Source: Owenia fusiformis (Eukaryota > Annelida > Polychaeta > Sabellida > Oweniidae). From it: 64,000 nt of DNA. Location: assembly GCA_903813345.2 (NCBI GenBank), contig CAIIXF020000001.1:45899885-45963884 (forward strand). The letters are read 5' to 3'. Under the pieces are notes generated by a model that did no database searches, was not told the DNA's origin, and saw only the letters and a list, made by a program, of their open reading frames with translations. Each line of letters starts with the position of its first letter. Position 1 is the stretch's first letter. Positions 24,330 through 36,400 of this stretch are shown piece by piece. Made by a program: the position numbers and the translations under genes.

Positions 24330-25790
24330 CTTCATGAAGCGGGATTTTACCAGAACTCCCATTAGCAGTCACATCTTATATTATGCGTAGAATGCAAAAT
24401 ATAAGCTGCTTAAGTTCATCATCTCCATCACTGACCATTTATACAAGAGTACCTCTTCAAAGATTTTTAAAGTGGTAATAAGCTCACAAAATAAGGATAA
24501 TTCATTAAAATATTAAGTATATTATTAAAAAGATTGGTTGGGTTACATATGTCCTCGATAGATGCATGAACAAACATATTCATTTCAATTTGGACAAATA
24601 TGCACATTAATTTTTATAAAAAAATTTAAATTGGTAGCCATTCATCAATGCTGTATAAGATGACCAACTTAAATCTTCATTGTAAACCATCTTGCAATGT
24701 TATTTTATGGCACTTTAATGAACTTCTTTTAAATTTCCAGAATAGTTGCCAATATCCATATACTTGTGAAAATGCCAAAATACATGTATAATGTACCAAA
24801 TTACCTCAATTTAAAGTACAGTATATAGTGATTCTTAAGTGAAACATAATGTAAAATTTAACAATCATATGACCTGTGCACTGTCACCAATAGGAGAATT
24901 TGCTATTATGGATCAGACACAGAATAGTTCACAAAGGTTCAGCTTACTTTTTGTGATCAAGACACTTTTAATTCATATGTAATTTGGCTCTTTGATTTAG
25001 CACTCTCATTAATTTTTAACTGTAGTAACCAAACAATTCTAAAGACCGTTCATTAAGGTTTTATGTCTTGCTGCAGAATGCCTAGTTGCAAATACTTTGA
25101 AACAGTTATATAGACAATCCTTGATTTATTTCTACTTATGAGCCAAAAATACATTGGAGTTTTATTCAGCTGAACTGTTATAGCAGAATTAAATAGGGGT
25201 CCATTTATGAGAATAGCTCTAAACAAAAATCCAATTTATAAATTCACTGACATATATTCGTTATTTATTGATTTATTTTGGCCATAATCAGGCCAATCGA
25301 TTTTAGTATATGAAAGTTATTGATGGCGTAAGCAAGGGTCATTAGGCCTTTTAAAAATATTCTTAAATAATTCTTTAAATTCGCCCTTTGTTGAAATCCT
25401 CTATAACTTCAAGTGATTTGCTTTAAAAACAGAAATCAGTAGAGCAGTACTACTACTAAAGGTGAAGGTTCAAAGTGATAACAATTATGGTTCTTCAACA
25501 GGACATATATCTGGATTTTCTTGGGTTTTGTTCAATTATGAATATACTAGGTGCAATTTCTGACTGAACATACAAAAAGTACCATAGAGTAAAAGTTTTG
25601 CCTGAGATTTATATTGGTGTACGTTTACAGAACTAGAGAATTACAGAATTAAATCAATATAATTTTTAATTCATTCCTGCAAACTTCTCATCACATACTG
25701 TAAGTCTCAGTCACATACAAATATATTTTTTCTCTGAATATGTGCATGTAGATATTACATGGAACAAAAGTTTTATGGGGTTACTCATAA

Positions 25791-26025
25791 GCCAAGGGAA
25801 AAGTAATAGTAAGCCGGTGTAAAAGGGTAGAAGGTCCCATTAATTTATGGTCCTACTCTCCATTGATTTATATGGTGACCTCTTTGTGTTCTTTCCCTTA
25901 TTATCTTATACACAATCAGGGCCAGTAAGGGCCTTTAAAAGGGGGGACCATAATCCCTGGGGTACCATAATTTCTTTCACACCGTCTCTTCTATATACGC
26001 GGCTTACTATTACTTTACCCTTGGC
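25791..26025. repeat. TIR element, 235 bp
   Basis: GCCAAGGGAAAAGTAATAGT opens the left arm and TACTATTACTTTACCCTTGG closes the right arm. The arms are about 30 bases and mirror each other with one or two differences. Inside, GGTCCCATTAATTTATGGT and ACCATAATTTCTTTC are also partly mirrored. Confidence 0.65.
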
Positions 26026-26611
26026 CTATGGGGATACTGTCTGTCAAAAACACTCACAATTAATTACCAGTTATATTTGTTACATGTTTGGAAGATATAA
26101 AGGTGTTAATGAAAATTCTGATAGTATGGCAATTAGTCATATGGAGTGTGAGTGGGCGTGGCACATCAATAATCAACTGTCACATTCTGACACATTCCAA
26201 AAAAATCTTGGGGAAAATAGAATGAAAAAGAATTCATAGTATGCTATTGTACTCAGATCGATAAGATTATTTTACCATCTATACTCGTCGTGCTATCAAC
26301 AATTATACTTTGGAATGGTTAATTAAAAAGTGAAAGAATGAAATTAAAATAGAATGTGTTTCAGTAGGATAGGAAGACAATGTGCTCAAATTAATTATAT
26401 ATTTCTTTATTCCAAAATAACCAAACATCCTGACTACATCCAAATCAAACAAAAGACAGGCAACAATTTATATGTGATTCCTCCAATCTCATATATTTTA
26501 GCAATTTTATATCGCTAAATTTATAATACACATTTTACGAGTACACAAGCGATTTCCTGATTTAGTAAAATCTAATAGGGGATTCCCCTAAAGTTGGATT
26601 TCCCCGAAGCC

Positions 26612-26637
26612 AAGATGGCAGATCCATGATGAGTTGG
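26612..26637 (+). promoter_or_regulatory. Candidate transcription start/first exon with splice donor
   Basis: GAAGCCAAGATGGCAGATCC resembles the YY1-type AAGATGGC element often found at animal transcription starts. TTG|gtaagttt at 26638 is a strong donor. It could be the leader exon of the downstream STAND gene or of another gene. Using its ATGs with the Death-domain exon would create a stop, so it would have to be non-coding or lead to an unseen exon. Confidence 0.25.
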
Positions 26638-27033
26638 TAAGTTTTTTTAGGCGTTTTTTATCAAATAGGCCTACCTGACATTAGATTAAATTTGTTATTG
26701 GTAGGAAGTGGTGGTCCTTGTGGTTGGATCAGATATATTGAGAATTAACCTTCAAGGAAGTTGAATAAAACCCAGTTCTATTCCAGCAACAGAAAGAAAC
26801 CGAAACGCCTAAATTTACCGTGGAAAAACCAGATTTTGTCACTCGTCGCTCAGTCTGTATGCAGTTTATATAAGCCAAACTCATGATCTATATTACAGAC
26901 TAATGTTACGTGCCAGCGCCAAATTAGAACTGCATACTGACTGAGTGACTGTGACTCGTAGTGTGTCGCGAAACCCTTCCAATAATCACAAGTTCTCATT
27001 TTGTCAAACCTTAGAGGAGTTAGACCCTATCTG

Positions 27034-28141
27034 TTGCAAGACTTATGCCTGGCACAACCGTCACCATGTTATTAAGTGTTTTTAAGATTCGCGAGGATCC
27101 TACCATGACCTTGGTAGTCATGAAAGCCTGGTATAATCTAGCCTTTAATCGTGACTGGTAATGTTAGGTACAGCTGGAAAGTAACATTTTGGTAAAAAAT
27201 TGCTATACCAGCACATGTTATTTTCTGGTACAAAATAAAGTATGAAGACATGTGTCAATTGCCTTGCTTTTTTCAGGAAAGTATCATTACACTGTCTTCT
27301 TTAAGAATATCTAGTAGGGGTTCAATGGGAACTCCAATTCTGATATTTCACAATTTCTTTTTTTCCAAATTTTCTTTCAAAGTTTCCAGATAACACAGGA
27401 GCTACCATTGACCTGTTTCCAGGTTTACTAAAAGTAGACAGTGTAATGATACTTTCCTGAAAAAAGCAAGGAAATACACACATGCCTTCATACTAAATTT
27501 TGTACCAGAAAATAACATGTGCAGGTATAGCAATTTTTTACCAAAATGTTACTTTCCAGCTGAACCTTAAAGCCTGATATGACCGTAACAATGGTTGCAA
27601 GGCCTATCATGACTGTGGTAATGTTAAAGCCTGATATGACCGTGACAATGGTTGCAAGGCCTGTCATGACTGTGGTAATGTTAAAGCACAATATGACTTC
27701 ATGACAATGGTTTAAATTAAATGACATTTAGTAGCATGAGAATACTGTAATGAAAAATGTCATCGTTTGTCTACCTTAAATATGTAAATCTACACTACTA
27801 CTACTTCGTTCAAAAACATGAATATTGTCAGGGCCATATGAGGCTTTAACATTACCACGGTCATGACAGGCCTTACAACCATTGCCACAGTCATATAAGG
27901 CTTTAACATTACCACGGTCCTGACAGGCCTTACAACCATTGCCACAGTCATATAAGGCTTTAACATTACCACGGTCATGACAGGCCTTACAACCATTGCC
28001 ACAGTCATATAAGGCGTTAACATTACCACGGTCATGGCAGGCCTTGCAATATAATATAGCATTGTCACGGTCATATCAGGCTTTAATATTACCATAGTCA
28101 AGACAAGGAGACGGTTGTGCCAGGCAAGTCTTGTCTTGCAA
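27034..28141. mobile_element. Composite terminal-inverted-repeat element with a two-way 57-bp minisatellite
   Basis: The left end TTGCAAGACTTATGCCTGGC then ACAACCGTC is mirrored at 28109-28141. Inside, a 57-base unit (core TTAACATTACCACGGTCATG) is repeated in one orientation at about 27571-27716 and in the other at about 27833-28105. The period is exactly 57 at 27841, 27898 and 27955. A separate TTAA fold-back (27164-27570) sits in the left half. Confidence 0.7.
27164..27570. repeat. TTAA-type fold-back element, copy 1
   Basis: The left end GGTACAGCTGGAAAGTAACA is mirrored at the right end (TGTTACTTTCCAGCTGAACC). Mirroring continues inward through TTTTGGTAAAAAATTGCTAT and AGGAAAGTATCATTACACTG. 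Nearly the whole 407 bases can fold on itself. The second copy is at 37299-37710. Confidence 0.8.
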
Positions 28142-28563
28142 TAGATAGCATGTGCATTACAGATACATTATGTGTTCAAGCATGGTGCTTGTCTCCAGAC
28201 TTACACAGTAAACTCAGTAATTTGGTAATAGTTTCGCTTAGTGAGATTTTGTACTCCTTTCAAATATTTCTAGAATTTGACATTCTTAGAAAAGACCCAT
28301 TTTCATTTTAGTTTAGTCTAATAATAGTTTATTTATGTCAATATGTGTTATATTGTTTTACCAAAATATAACAGGTAAAATCCAAGTGTTAAAAAAACAT
28401 CAGCCAACATTGGTTTAAGAGACACCATATAAATTTTCATAGATAATCAGTAGAAAATAGTAAGTTCAGTCAACTGAACTGAATTTCAAGTGTGTTGCAA
28501 AATATAATACATAGTCTATTGTAATAACAATCTTGCCTCTTTGGTTACTACTAACAAATACAG

Positions 28564-28805
28564 ATTTTTGGACTTCATTTTGGATTTGGATTTGGTGAGA
28601 GAGAATGCTTATTGAACAACTTATCTACAAAAGAAAATCCAAGAAGATTCCACTTTGCAAAAGTTATATGAAAATTAAAGGCTTATGTTATGTATATGCT
28701 TATCTCATGTATATTTTAATCGACAATGTTTTTATTTTAAATTTTCAGGAACAAGATACAAATTCATATAAAGCTGTTGATGACTTCAAGCCTAGAGGAT
28801 TCTAG
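28564..28805 (+). other. Possible last two coding exons of an unknown gene
   Basis: An exon-like 31-base piece (28564-28594) has AAATACAG before it and gtgaga after it. It joins in phase to 28749-28805, which follows ATTTTCAG and ends in a stop. Together they read FLDFILDLDLEQDTNSYKAV and then DDFKPRGF. I recognise no family and no upstream exon was found, so this may be coincidence. Confidence 0.2.
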
Positions 28806-28879
28806 TGGATGATTTAATCTATAAAGAGCCTTGGACAAAGCAATATGAATTTAGAAGGTACTGTACACTGCCCAGGGGG

Positions 28880-29960
28880 TTCACTGTATGTAAACCTTGA
28901 CGGGGATCCTCGGCGCACATGGGGTACCTTTTTTTGACATTTGGTATGGCAATGGAGCCAAATTTTAGGATCTGGTATGAGAATGTCCCCAAAATTATGA
29001 CTTTTGAGGTATGGCAATGGTTGGATTTTTCCACTTTCTGGTATGAGAATGGTCATGGAAAATATGTTACATCTCACTTGTGGTGTGGCATTGGTCTAGT
29101 AGTTACACAAACCCTTAATTTGAGGTTGTTTTGGATCGTTTTCCTCAAAGATCTGCCTTCTTGTTGGGGCTTTAGGCATTTTGAATGGCCTTAGTCTTAT
29201 ATCTGGATATTTGGTATGCATTGGTTAAGGAATAAATAATGATAGGCCATTCAATATGGTGAAATTCAGCACGAGTTGGACAGAATGTTGTACAAAGCAC
29301 GAACCGAAGGTGAGTGCATTTGTACTAACATTCTGTCCAACGAGTGCTGAATTTCACCATATTGAATGGCCTATCATTATTTATTCCGATTCAAACATAA
29401 AAATTAGTAAAAGCCGTGTCTGTGGAACGGGCATGAAGGAAGAATACGCATGCTGTCAAGATTCTGAAGTCGGCCGGAAAAATTTTAGAATTTGTTTGGG
29501 CTGTTCTATTTTACTCCCCGTTTTAGATTTTATACGGTGTATGCAAACATGGGGTGTTGATAAAACAGGGAGTAAAAAAGAACAGCTATCCCCGGACAGA
29601 GCCCCAGATGTGCAGCTGAGATGTGACGTCACTCAAAACAATGCAAATTGCAGATTGAATAGAGTATGGTCGTGCATCTATGGAGAATTAGAGAACGTTC
29701 TATATTGGCTATGCTGCATTCTGATTGGTTGAGAAATTCGAATAGAGCACGGTCATGTTTGAATCCTATATTTGGTATGGCATTGGTCTTATAATTGGAC
29801 ATTTGGTATGGCTTTCCTGGGCGTTATTTGGCTGGTATGGGAACACATTGAAATTTGACAGATTGGTATGGAAATATATTGATACATGAGGGTTTAGCCT
29901 AGGACCCCCGCCAAACTTTGTATTCAGTGAACCCCCGGGATACACTGTAACATTTGCTAC
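28880..29960 (+). repeat. GGTATGGCAATGG-word repeat, interrupted by a hairpin element
   Basis: The words TTTGGTATGGCAATGG, TCTGGTATGAGAATG and GGTATGGCATTGGTCTTATA recur at irregular spacing. The end includes GTGAACCCCCGGGATACACT. A clearly related copy lies in reverse at 60895-61310 (for example ACCAATGCCATACCCCCGGG). The segment 29229-29757 is an insertion into it. Confidence 0.6.
29229..29757. mobile_element. Inserted element headed by a 67-bp perfect-style hairpin
   Basis: 29229-29295 (GGAATAAATAATGATAGGCC then ATTCAATATGGTGAAATTC) is mirrored almost perfectly by 29320-29387. About 370 bases of richer sequence follow, including GATGTGACGTCACTC, up to GAGCACGGTCATGTTTGAAT. The surrounding GGTATGG repeat resumes on the other side, which marks this as an insertion. 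Confidence 0.6.
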
Positions 29961-30471
29961 CTGTGGCAATGCATCATGTTGTATATAACATCTAACCTGA
30001 GGGGGTTTTACTTTATACACAGTTTGGTGGGGGTCCTTGGCTGAACCATCAGATATCAGCATGTACCAACACCAAACATAATTACTACACATACAATATT
30101 GCACATGCATGCATGATGCACCAAGTATAATACCACACCTACGGTACTATATACATAGGTGTCAAATGCAACAGCATGTGTTTCACTGATCAGGTCTAAA
30201 ACTGCACGATCATCAGGTGTAACGATACCCATTTACATTCATGTATTTTATACACATATATACATTTAGCATATCACATGATATATTACATGGCATTGCA
30301 ACAAACTAAAAAAGTATGTGCATTTGTGTTTGTTAATATTTTACTTTGTGCCCTTTGTTCAATCAATAACAGATCAATTGCTATTCACGTACAGACATAT
30401 TTTAAATATGCATATAAATCACTTAGAAGTTCAATGGTCAAATTTAAGTACTTGTTGATTTATCATTCTAG

Positions 30472-33400
30472 ATACTGAACACAGCGACCCGCCTGAATGG
30501 TTGAGAGTTGCTGCAAATCAATTGGGGAATAAAAAGAGAGATGTTGCAAGAGCATTGAACTTGCCCAATGCAACAATTGAGGATATAGAGCAAGACTGCC
30601 GTGGAAATGCTCAGGAATGCAGTTACAAACTTTTGGAAGCATGGTACAAGAACTGTTCTATTGATGATAAACTAAATGCCTTCAGGAGAGCCCTCTGCAA
30701 ATGTGATCTAAAAGATCTCGCAAACCGTCTTTCGCCAAGACAGAGAATGCGTATGTATTGTATATTTGAATATGTTTTTGGTCATTTTTGGTTTTAAATC
30801 CATCTAAGTTAACAATAGTTTAGAAAGAGTCTTTTGGTACTGTACCCTATGGTATTATGTTTATGAACCTCTGGAATAATTGGCAGGGGCCTAAGGTGTT
30901 CCACTTATATAGGTTTTACTGCATTCACATGTGCTGACCAAATTATGAAAAACTAGACATGGACATTAGACTACAAATAGAAGTCAATGTTTGAAAATAG
31001 TATTGGAGTTTTATTCCAATAATCATGATAGATACTGAAATAGGACAGACTTAAATGAGATCTAAAAAGTTTATATTTTATTCGAAAACTATTTTTTATA
31101 TAAAATTACAGCCTCAGTAAACGTTTAGCATAGTCAGTAAAAAATACATGTTATTTTTACCATTTTAACTCTTGATGACCCGGAGTGACGAGATATCTTG
31201 TCACCTCAAATGTGACCTTGAAACCCAGCGAGTGACCAGAAAAGCTGTCACAATTTTTTTCACTAAAATTGCTCTTATTTCAACAATTTTTTATCCAATT
31301 TACACAAAAAATGTTTTAAAATGTGTAGAAAAGATCTCTGTCATCTAATTTTACTAAAATGAGCATCATCTGTTGTATATGTATGATGTACATAGTCAAA
31401 AGCTGGCAAAAATGAAAAATTCTCTGGTTTCAACCAATTTTAGATCCTGGGATTCAAGAGGTTAAATCAACTTACTTTTCCTTACAGCATCAGGTTCCAT
31501 AAAACCCATCTCTAACATTACCCCTAATGTAAAGGACTACAAGGATACACAGGACCTGAAACGATGCATGGAGCACATGGAACAGACAAAGTTTGTGGCT
31601 CTAACAGGTAGACGTACATTTTTCTGCCAGATATACGTATCTACTTATTGTATATTGCTCTCACATATGTATGCACAGTGTACAATAAAGCCAAAAATGT
31701 TTGGATTAGCAGGTGTTCACATTCAAGGTTTTTCAGCATGTAGGTCAATGAAAGGTAACAAAGGGATTGAGAAAAAAATGTTCTTATTGAGAAGTGTTCG
31801 GATTAGAGAGGTGTTCGAATATCAGTTTCACTGTATATAATCAGTAAAACCTGCATTATTAAATACAGGGCTACAAGTGTGACAGAACATTCACATTCAA
31901 AGAAAACTAAGGCCTGTTCTGGAAAAGTCAGTATCAAAGAACAATATCTTACAATGCTCTGATAACAGCTCATTTAACATTCATGTTAAACATATAAAAC
32001 ACATTTAGATGGATTAGAAAGGTGTTTTGATATACAGGTTTAAGGTTTTACTCTATTTTCATATTTTTATGTCAGGTCTGTCTGTATTATAATGAAGCCA
32101 AATTGTCATTTACATACAGTAGAACCTGTATATCTAAACACCTGGCTAATCCGAACACTTCCCAATCTGAACTTTTTTTCGGTCCCATTTTTTCCTCCCA
32201 TTGACTCCCATGTTAAAAAACCTTGAAATGTGAACACCTCCCAATTTGAATAGTGAACAGTCATATTTGAAAAATTCACCTGTCTAATCTGAACACTTTT
32301 CATAAAATTTCTGATGTTTTATACAAAATTGCTCAAATTTTGTCATGATATCAAAACTTTGGGAAATAATCTTGAATGGTCTCATTCATAATGGGCCTTT
32401 CGTCTCATTCATAATGGGCCTTTCCAGCATGATTAGATTCATTTGGATCAAATTTTCAAATTTCTGGAATGCCATAAAGTTATGTGGTTAAAAGAACTAT
32501 AAATATTTACCAAGAATGTGTTCAAATTTCTTCAGAATCCGGATTATTACGGATGCAAAAACCTCGAAATGTGAACACCTCCTAATCTGAATGCTTTTAT
32601 CTGGTCCCAATGGCGTTCGGATTAGACAGGTTTTACTGTATATGGTAAATTTTCTTCAAAACTTTGGTGGTTTGCTAATTCATGTAATTCTGTTCTAGAT
32701 ATAGTTCATCAGTTTAAATATTTATGTAAAAAATGAATATTTTGAAGAGCATATCAACTTAAAATCACCAAATTGAATAAGTAGCTGACAATATTCTAAT
32801 AAGGTTAAGTCTACCAAATTGAAATTAAATAGCTCTTAGTCAGTCCACATTTTAGTAGCCCTATATTATTGCATGATTTTGTTTTTGAATGAGTGATTTT
32901 ATAATCTGAATTGTATTTCCAGGTTTAAGTGGAAGTGGAAAAACAGAAATAGCTAAAGCTTATTGGAATAGGAAAAAAGACCTGTATGACGTTGGCTGGT
33001 TAATTCCTAGTGAATCAGACCAAGAATTACGGAACTCGCTTCTGTTATTTCAAGAACGTTTGAAATCATTCACTGTTGATCCAAACCAGGATCTACCGGA
33101 CATGTTATCGCAGGTCAATTCAGAGATCAAACGTGATGCTAATAGAAAGTTTTTATTGATCTTTGATGATGTTACAGACTCTACTCAATATGTGATCCAA
33201 CAAGGCTTTCCACCTTCTGAGAACATCTCTGTTATCATAACGACTCAAACGTCACATCCGTATGCCATCAAGGAATCCATACAACCAATTAATGGCTTCA
33301 CTGAGGATGAGGTATTGCAGTTTCTGGAAGAACTCCAAGATAGAAGAGAGATGAAGATAAAATTATGGGAGGAGATGAGTCACCTTCCTAGTGCCCTAGC

Positions 33401-36400
33401 CTGTGCCAAATTCGACATCAATAAACTGAAAAGGGACATTGATCATTATCTTAAAGGCATCAAGCATAAGCAGGTCAATATAATTAAATATTTATAATTC
33501 AATGTTATATTCATGTTTTTTTATTGTACCTAAAAAGGTATGATAATGTCATCAGCTTTGGGGGCGTTGGCAGCATCTTTACTTTCTTGTCATCATGATT
33601 CCAGGAAAACCACTGAACGGAATTGCTTCAAATTTTTAAACCTGTTACAGGGTAAGAAGTTCTAGAGCTAAATAACTTTTCGGTGGCCACCTTGATTTCT
33701 GGTGGTCAATTTGGAAGATTTTAGATAAATATTCAGTTGTCTTCACAATTTCAAGGAAAACCGCTTAACGAAACCACTTCAAATTTTTACACATGTTACA
33801 TGGTAAGAAGTTAACTTTTCAGTTGCCATCTTGCTTTTTGGTGGCCATTTTGGAAGTTTTTCGATAAATATTGTCATCACGATTACAAGTAAACCACTTG
33901 ATGGATTTACTTCAATTTTTTACACATGTTACATGGTAAGTTCTATGCTTGATTAACTTTTCAGAGGCCATCTTGCTTTAGGTACAATATTGTTTACCCT
34001 GTGCCTTGTTCCACTCCAGCATTCTTTTACTTTATAACAGTGAGCTCTTACATTGAAATAAGTGAGCTGGTCCCAAATGAGTGAATGAAAATATTCGTTC
34101 ACCCTCCTGAAAATTTGAATTGAGAACTTCGCAACAACATCCAAGGGAGAAAACTACATTGTATTCAAATGAAGCATTGTCTTTCATATTTCTGCTGGAT
34201 GTTCTAGCATGGACATTTTGAAATGAGGAATCTTTTGAAAGTTGCCCAAAATAATTTGGTGAGATACTAACTTACTAGAATGATGAATACAAATTATAAC
34301 AAAAAAACAATATTTTGCAATGGTTGAATGTTGTTTATTTTACAAATATTTTAAATCAAAAAGTTTTGATCTCACGATATTCATGGTTACAAAATGTCTG
34401 GTAAATGTAAATATACACTAAAATCTCAACTTTACTTCTGTTTGGTTCATTGTAGGTGTATCGAATGATGGAAAGAAGAGACAGAGGCATACTTGGTAAC
34501 AGCTATAAGAAAACACCTATTGAAGCCCATGTCCAGAATGTTCGAACAATGTTAGATGAACTGAAAGCTGATGGTTTGCCCAAACTCTGTATGGTATTCA
34601 AAGCGATGGCATTCTTTGACTCTAAAGCCATACCTGTCTTCATCTTGGAGGATATATTGAGGCTCGTTGATCCCGATGCAGATATGCCAGTTGAAAGTAT
34701 GATAGATGAACTTCTTAACAAGATGATAAATCGTTCCTATGTGACCATATTCCTTGAGGATGGTGATATGAAACATCGCTTAGTGGACACCCATGATCTA
34801 GTACAGCTTGCAACACGCTTCGAAGTTCAAGAGACATCAGACCACCTAAAGTCCCTTGAGATCTTGATGAGAGTCCTACTATGCTACTTCGCCAAGGATA
34901 CAAGATATATGTCATACTTCAAGATTAACACACTGCTGATGCCTCACGTGGAAATGGTGTTGGAGCATGTGCACAAGCTGGACCTTTCATTCGAGATGAA
35001 AATAATGGAGATTGCAATGTTCGACATACTGGGATATTCACACACTCAAAGTGGGTCAAGAGAGGTAGCAGAACAGAAGTTACAGACTGGTGTGGATCTG
35101 GTCTATAAGTCTCTGAACATGGAGGAGGCAGATGTGGATAGAGACATCTCAATCAAATTGAGACGTAGAAGTACAGGCATGCAATCAGAGATGCGGGTGG
35201 ACGACAACCAAGTGACAGACCCAGATGAATTTGCTCATGAAAAGGCATTATTCATGTACGAGAAACTTGAAACTGTATGTGATAGAGTTAGTAACAAATT
35301 TGTGGCCAATACAGTCTTAAATGCAGATGATGTCGCTCAGATGAAACAGAAAATTTCGAAAGATAAGAAATTCCCAAAGCTTCTATCACAGGACAGAATT
35401 GATAGGAAAATCTATGATGAACTCGTGCAGTTGGGGTGTTGCGTACCAGAAGAAAAGATCAAGAGTATCTACCTTCCAGAGCTCTATGCATCAGTATTCT
35501 ACACATATGGGCGTATGTACTTCTACAACAAGGATAAATACCAGAGAAATACAATGAATACCAACATGCTGATATCTGCAATACGTCTCTCTTCAGCCTT
35601 ATGCAAGGTCATTGAGGAAAAAACTGGAGTTGTAGTGTTCCATAGCATTCTTACTAAGCGCAATGCTCTCTTCTACCTGTTATCAGAAAACAAAAATGAA
35701 ATGGGCAAAGAAAAATCTTCTGAGGAAATGCTGAGAAATTTGTATCAGGGCCAAAGGGAATATGAAAATCTTAGTAAACTTACAGATAACAATGACTGGT
35801 ACCAGCATGGCATCCTGAAAGTCACTAAGAATGACCGACACCATAAGTGTGTGTGCACAGAAAAGGTTGTTTTCATAAGTACTCGTATTTTGAAAATGGA
35901 GAAAGATCCCACTAAAAGGGAAGAGGTTATAAAGAAAGGTCTCGGAAAGATCAAGATTTTACAAGATGAAGTGGACCTTCAAGAGCAGGGTTCTGGGCCA
36001 GGACGTACACTTCACAGAGGATCTGACTTCTATGTCGTGAGTGCCGAGTTTTATGAAGCAGCTGGTGAAAAGTATATGCAGGAGGCACATGATAATTACA
36101 AGAAAGCCACTGGGAGGTTTAAGGTATTTTTTGTATTTCATATTTTTCAATTTATTTTAAGATTTTGTACATGGTAAGTATTTACACTGACATGAAAGAG
36201 ACACCCCAGTCATGGGATGTATAGGTTCCATGTTATGAAATCTAAAATATCATATACATAAAGTTTGAACAGTTGGATTAAATGAAAACAAATAACAAAG
36301 CATGAAAATTATGATAATTGGAGTGGTGAGAAGCATAGCTTTAGTCATAATAGACCTAATTTTGCCAAAGCAAATCAAACTTAAACTTTTTTCATAGACG

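Larger units (their letters stand above)
23571..26599. other. Intergenic stretch (no gene)
   Basis: The sequence is AT-rich and apart from the short MITE at 24192 and the inverted-repeat element at 25791 nothing recognisable is present. Open frames here are short, and none has a domain or splice context that I can support. Confidence 0.5.

Noticed and set aside
27790-28101. 103-codon frame with repeated MTVVMLKPYMTVAMVV peptides
   Set aside because: The periodic peptide is just the 57-base minisatellite read in one frame; 57 is divisible by three, so the frame stays open by arithmetic.
34503-36150. Several minus-strand frames of 60-75 codons
   Set aside because: They lie antisense to the long STAND exon 34456-36123 and show no domain or splice signals.
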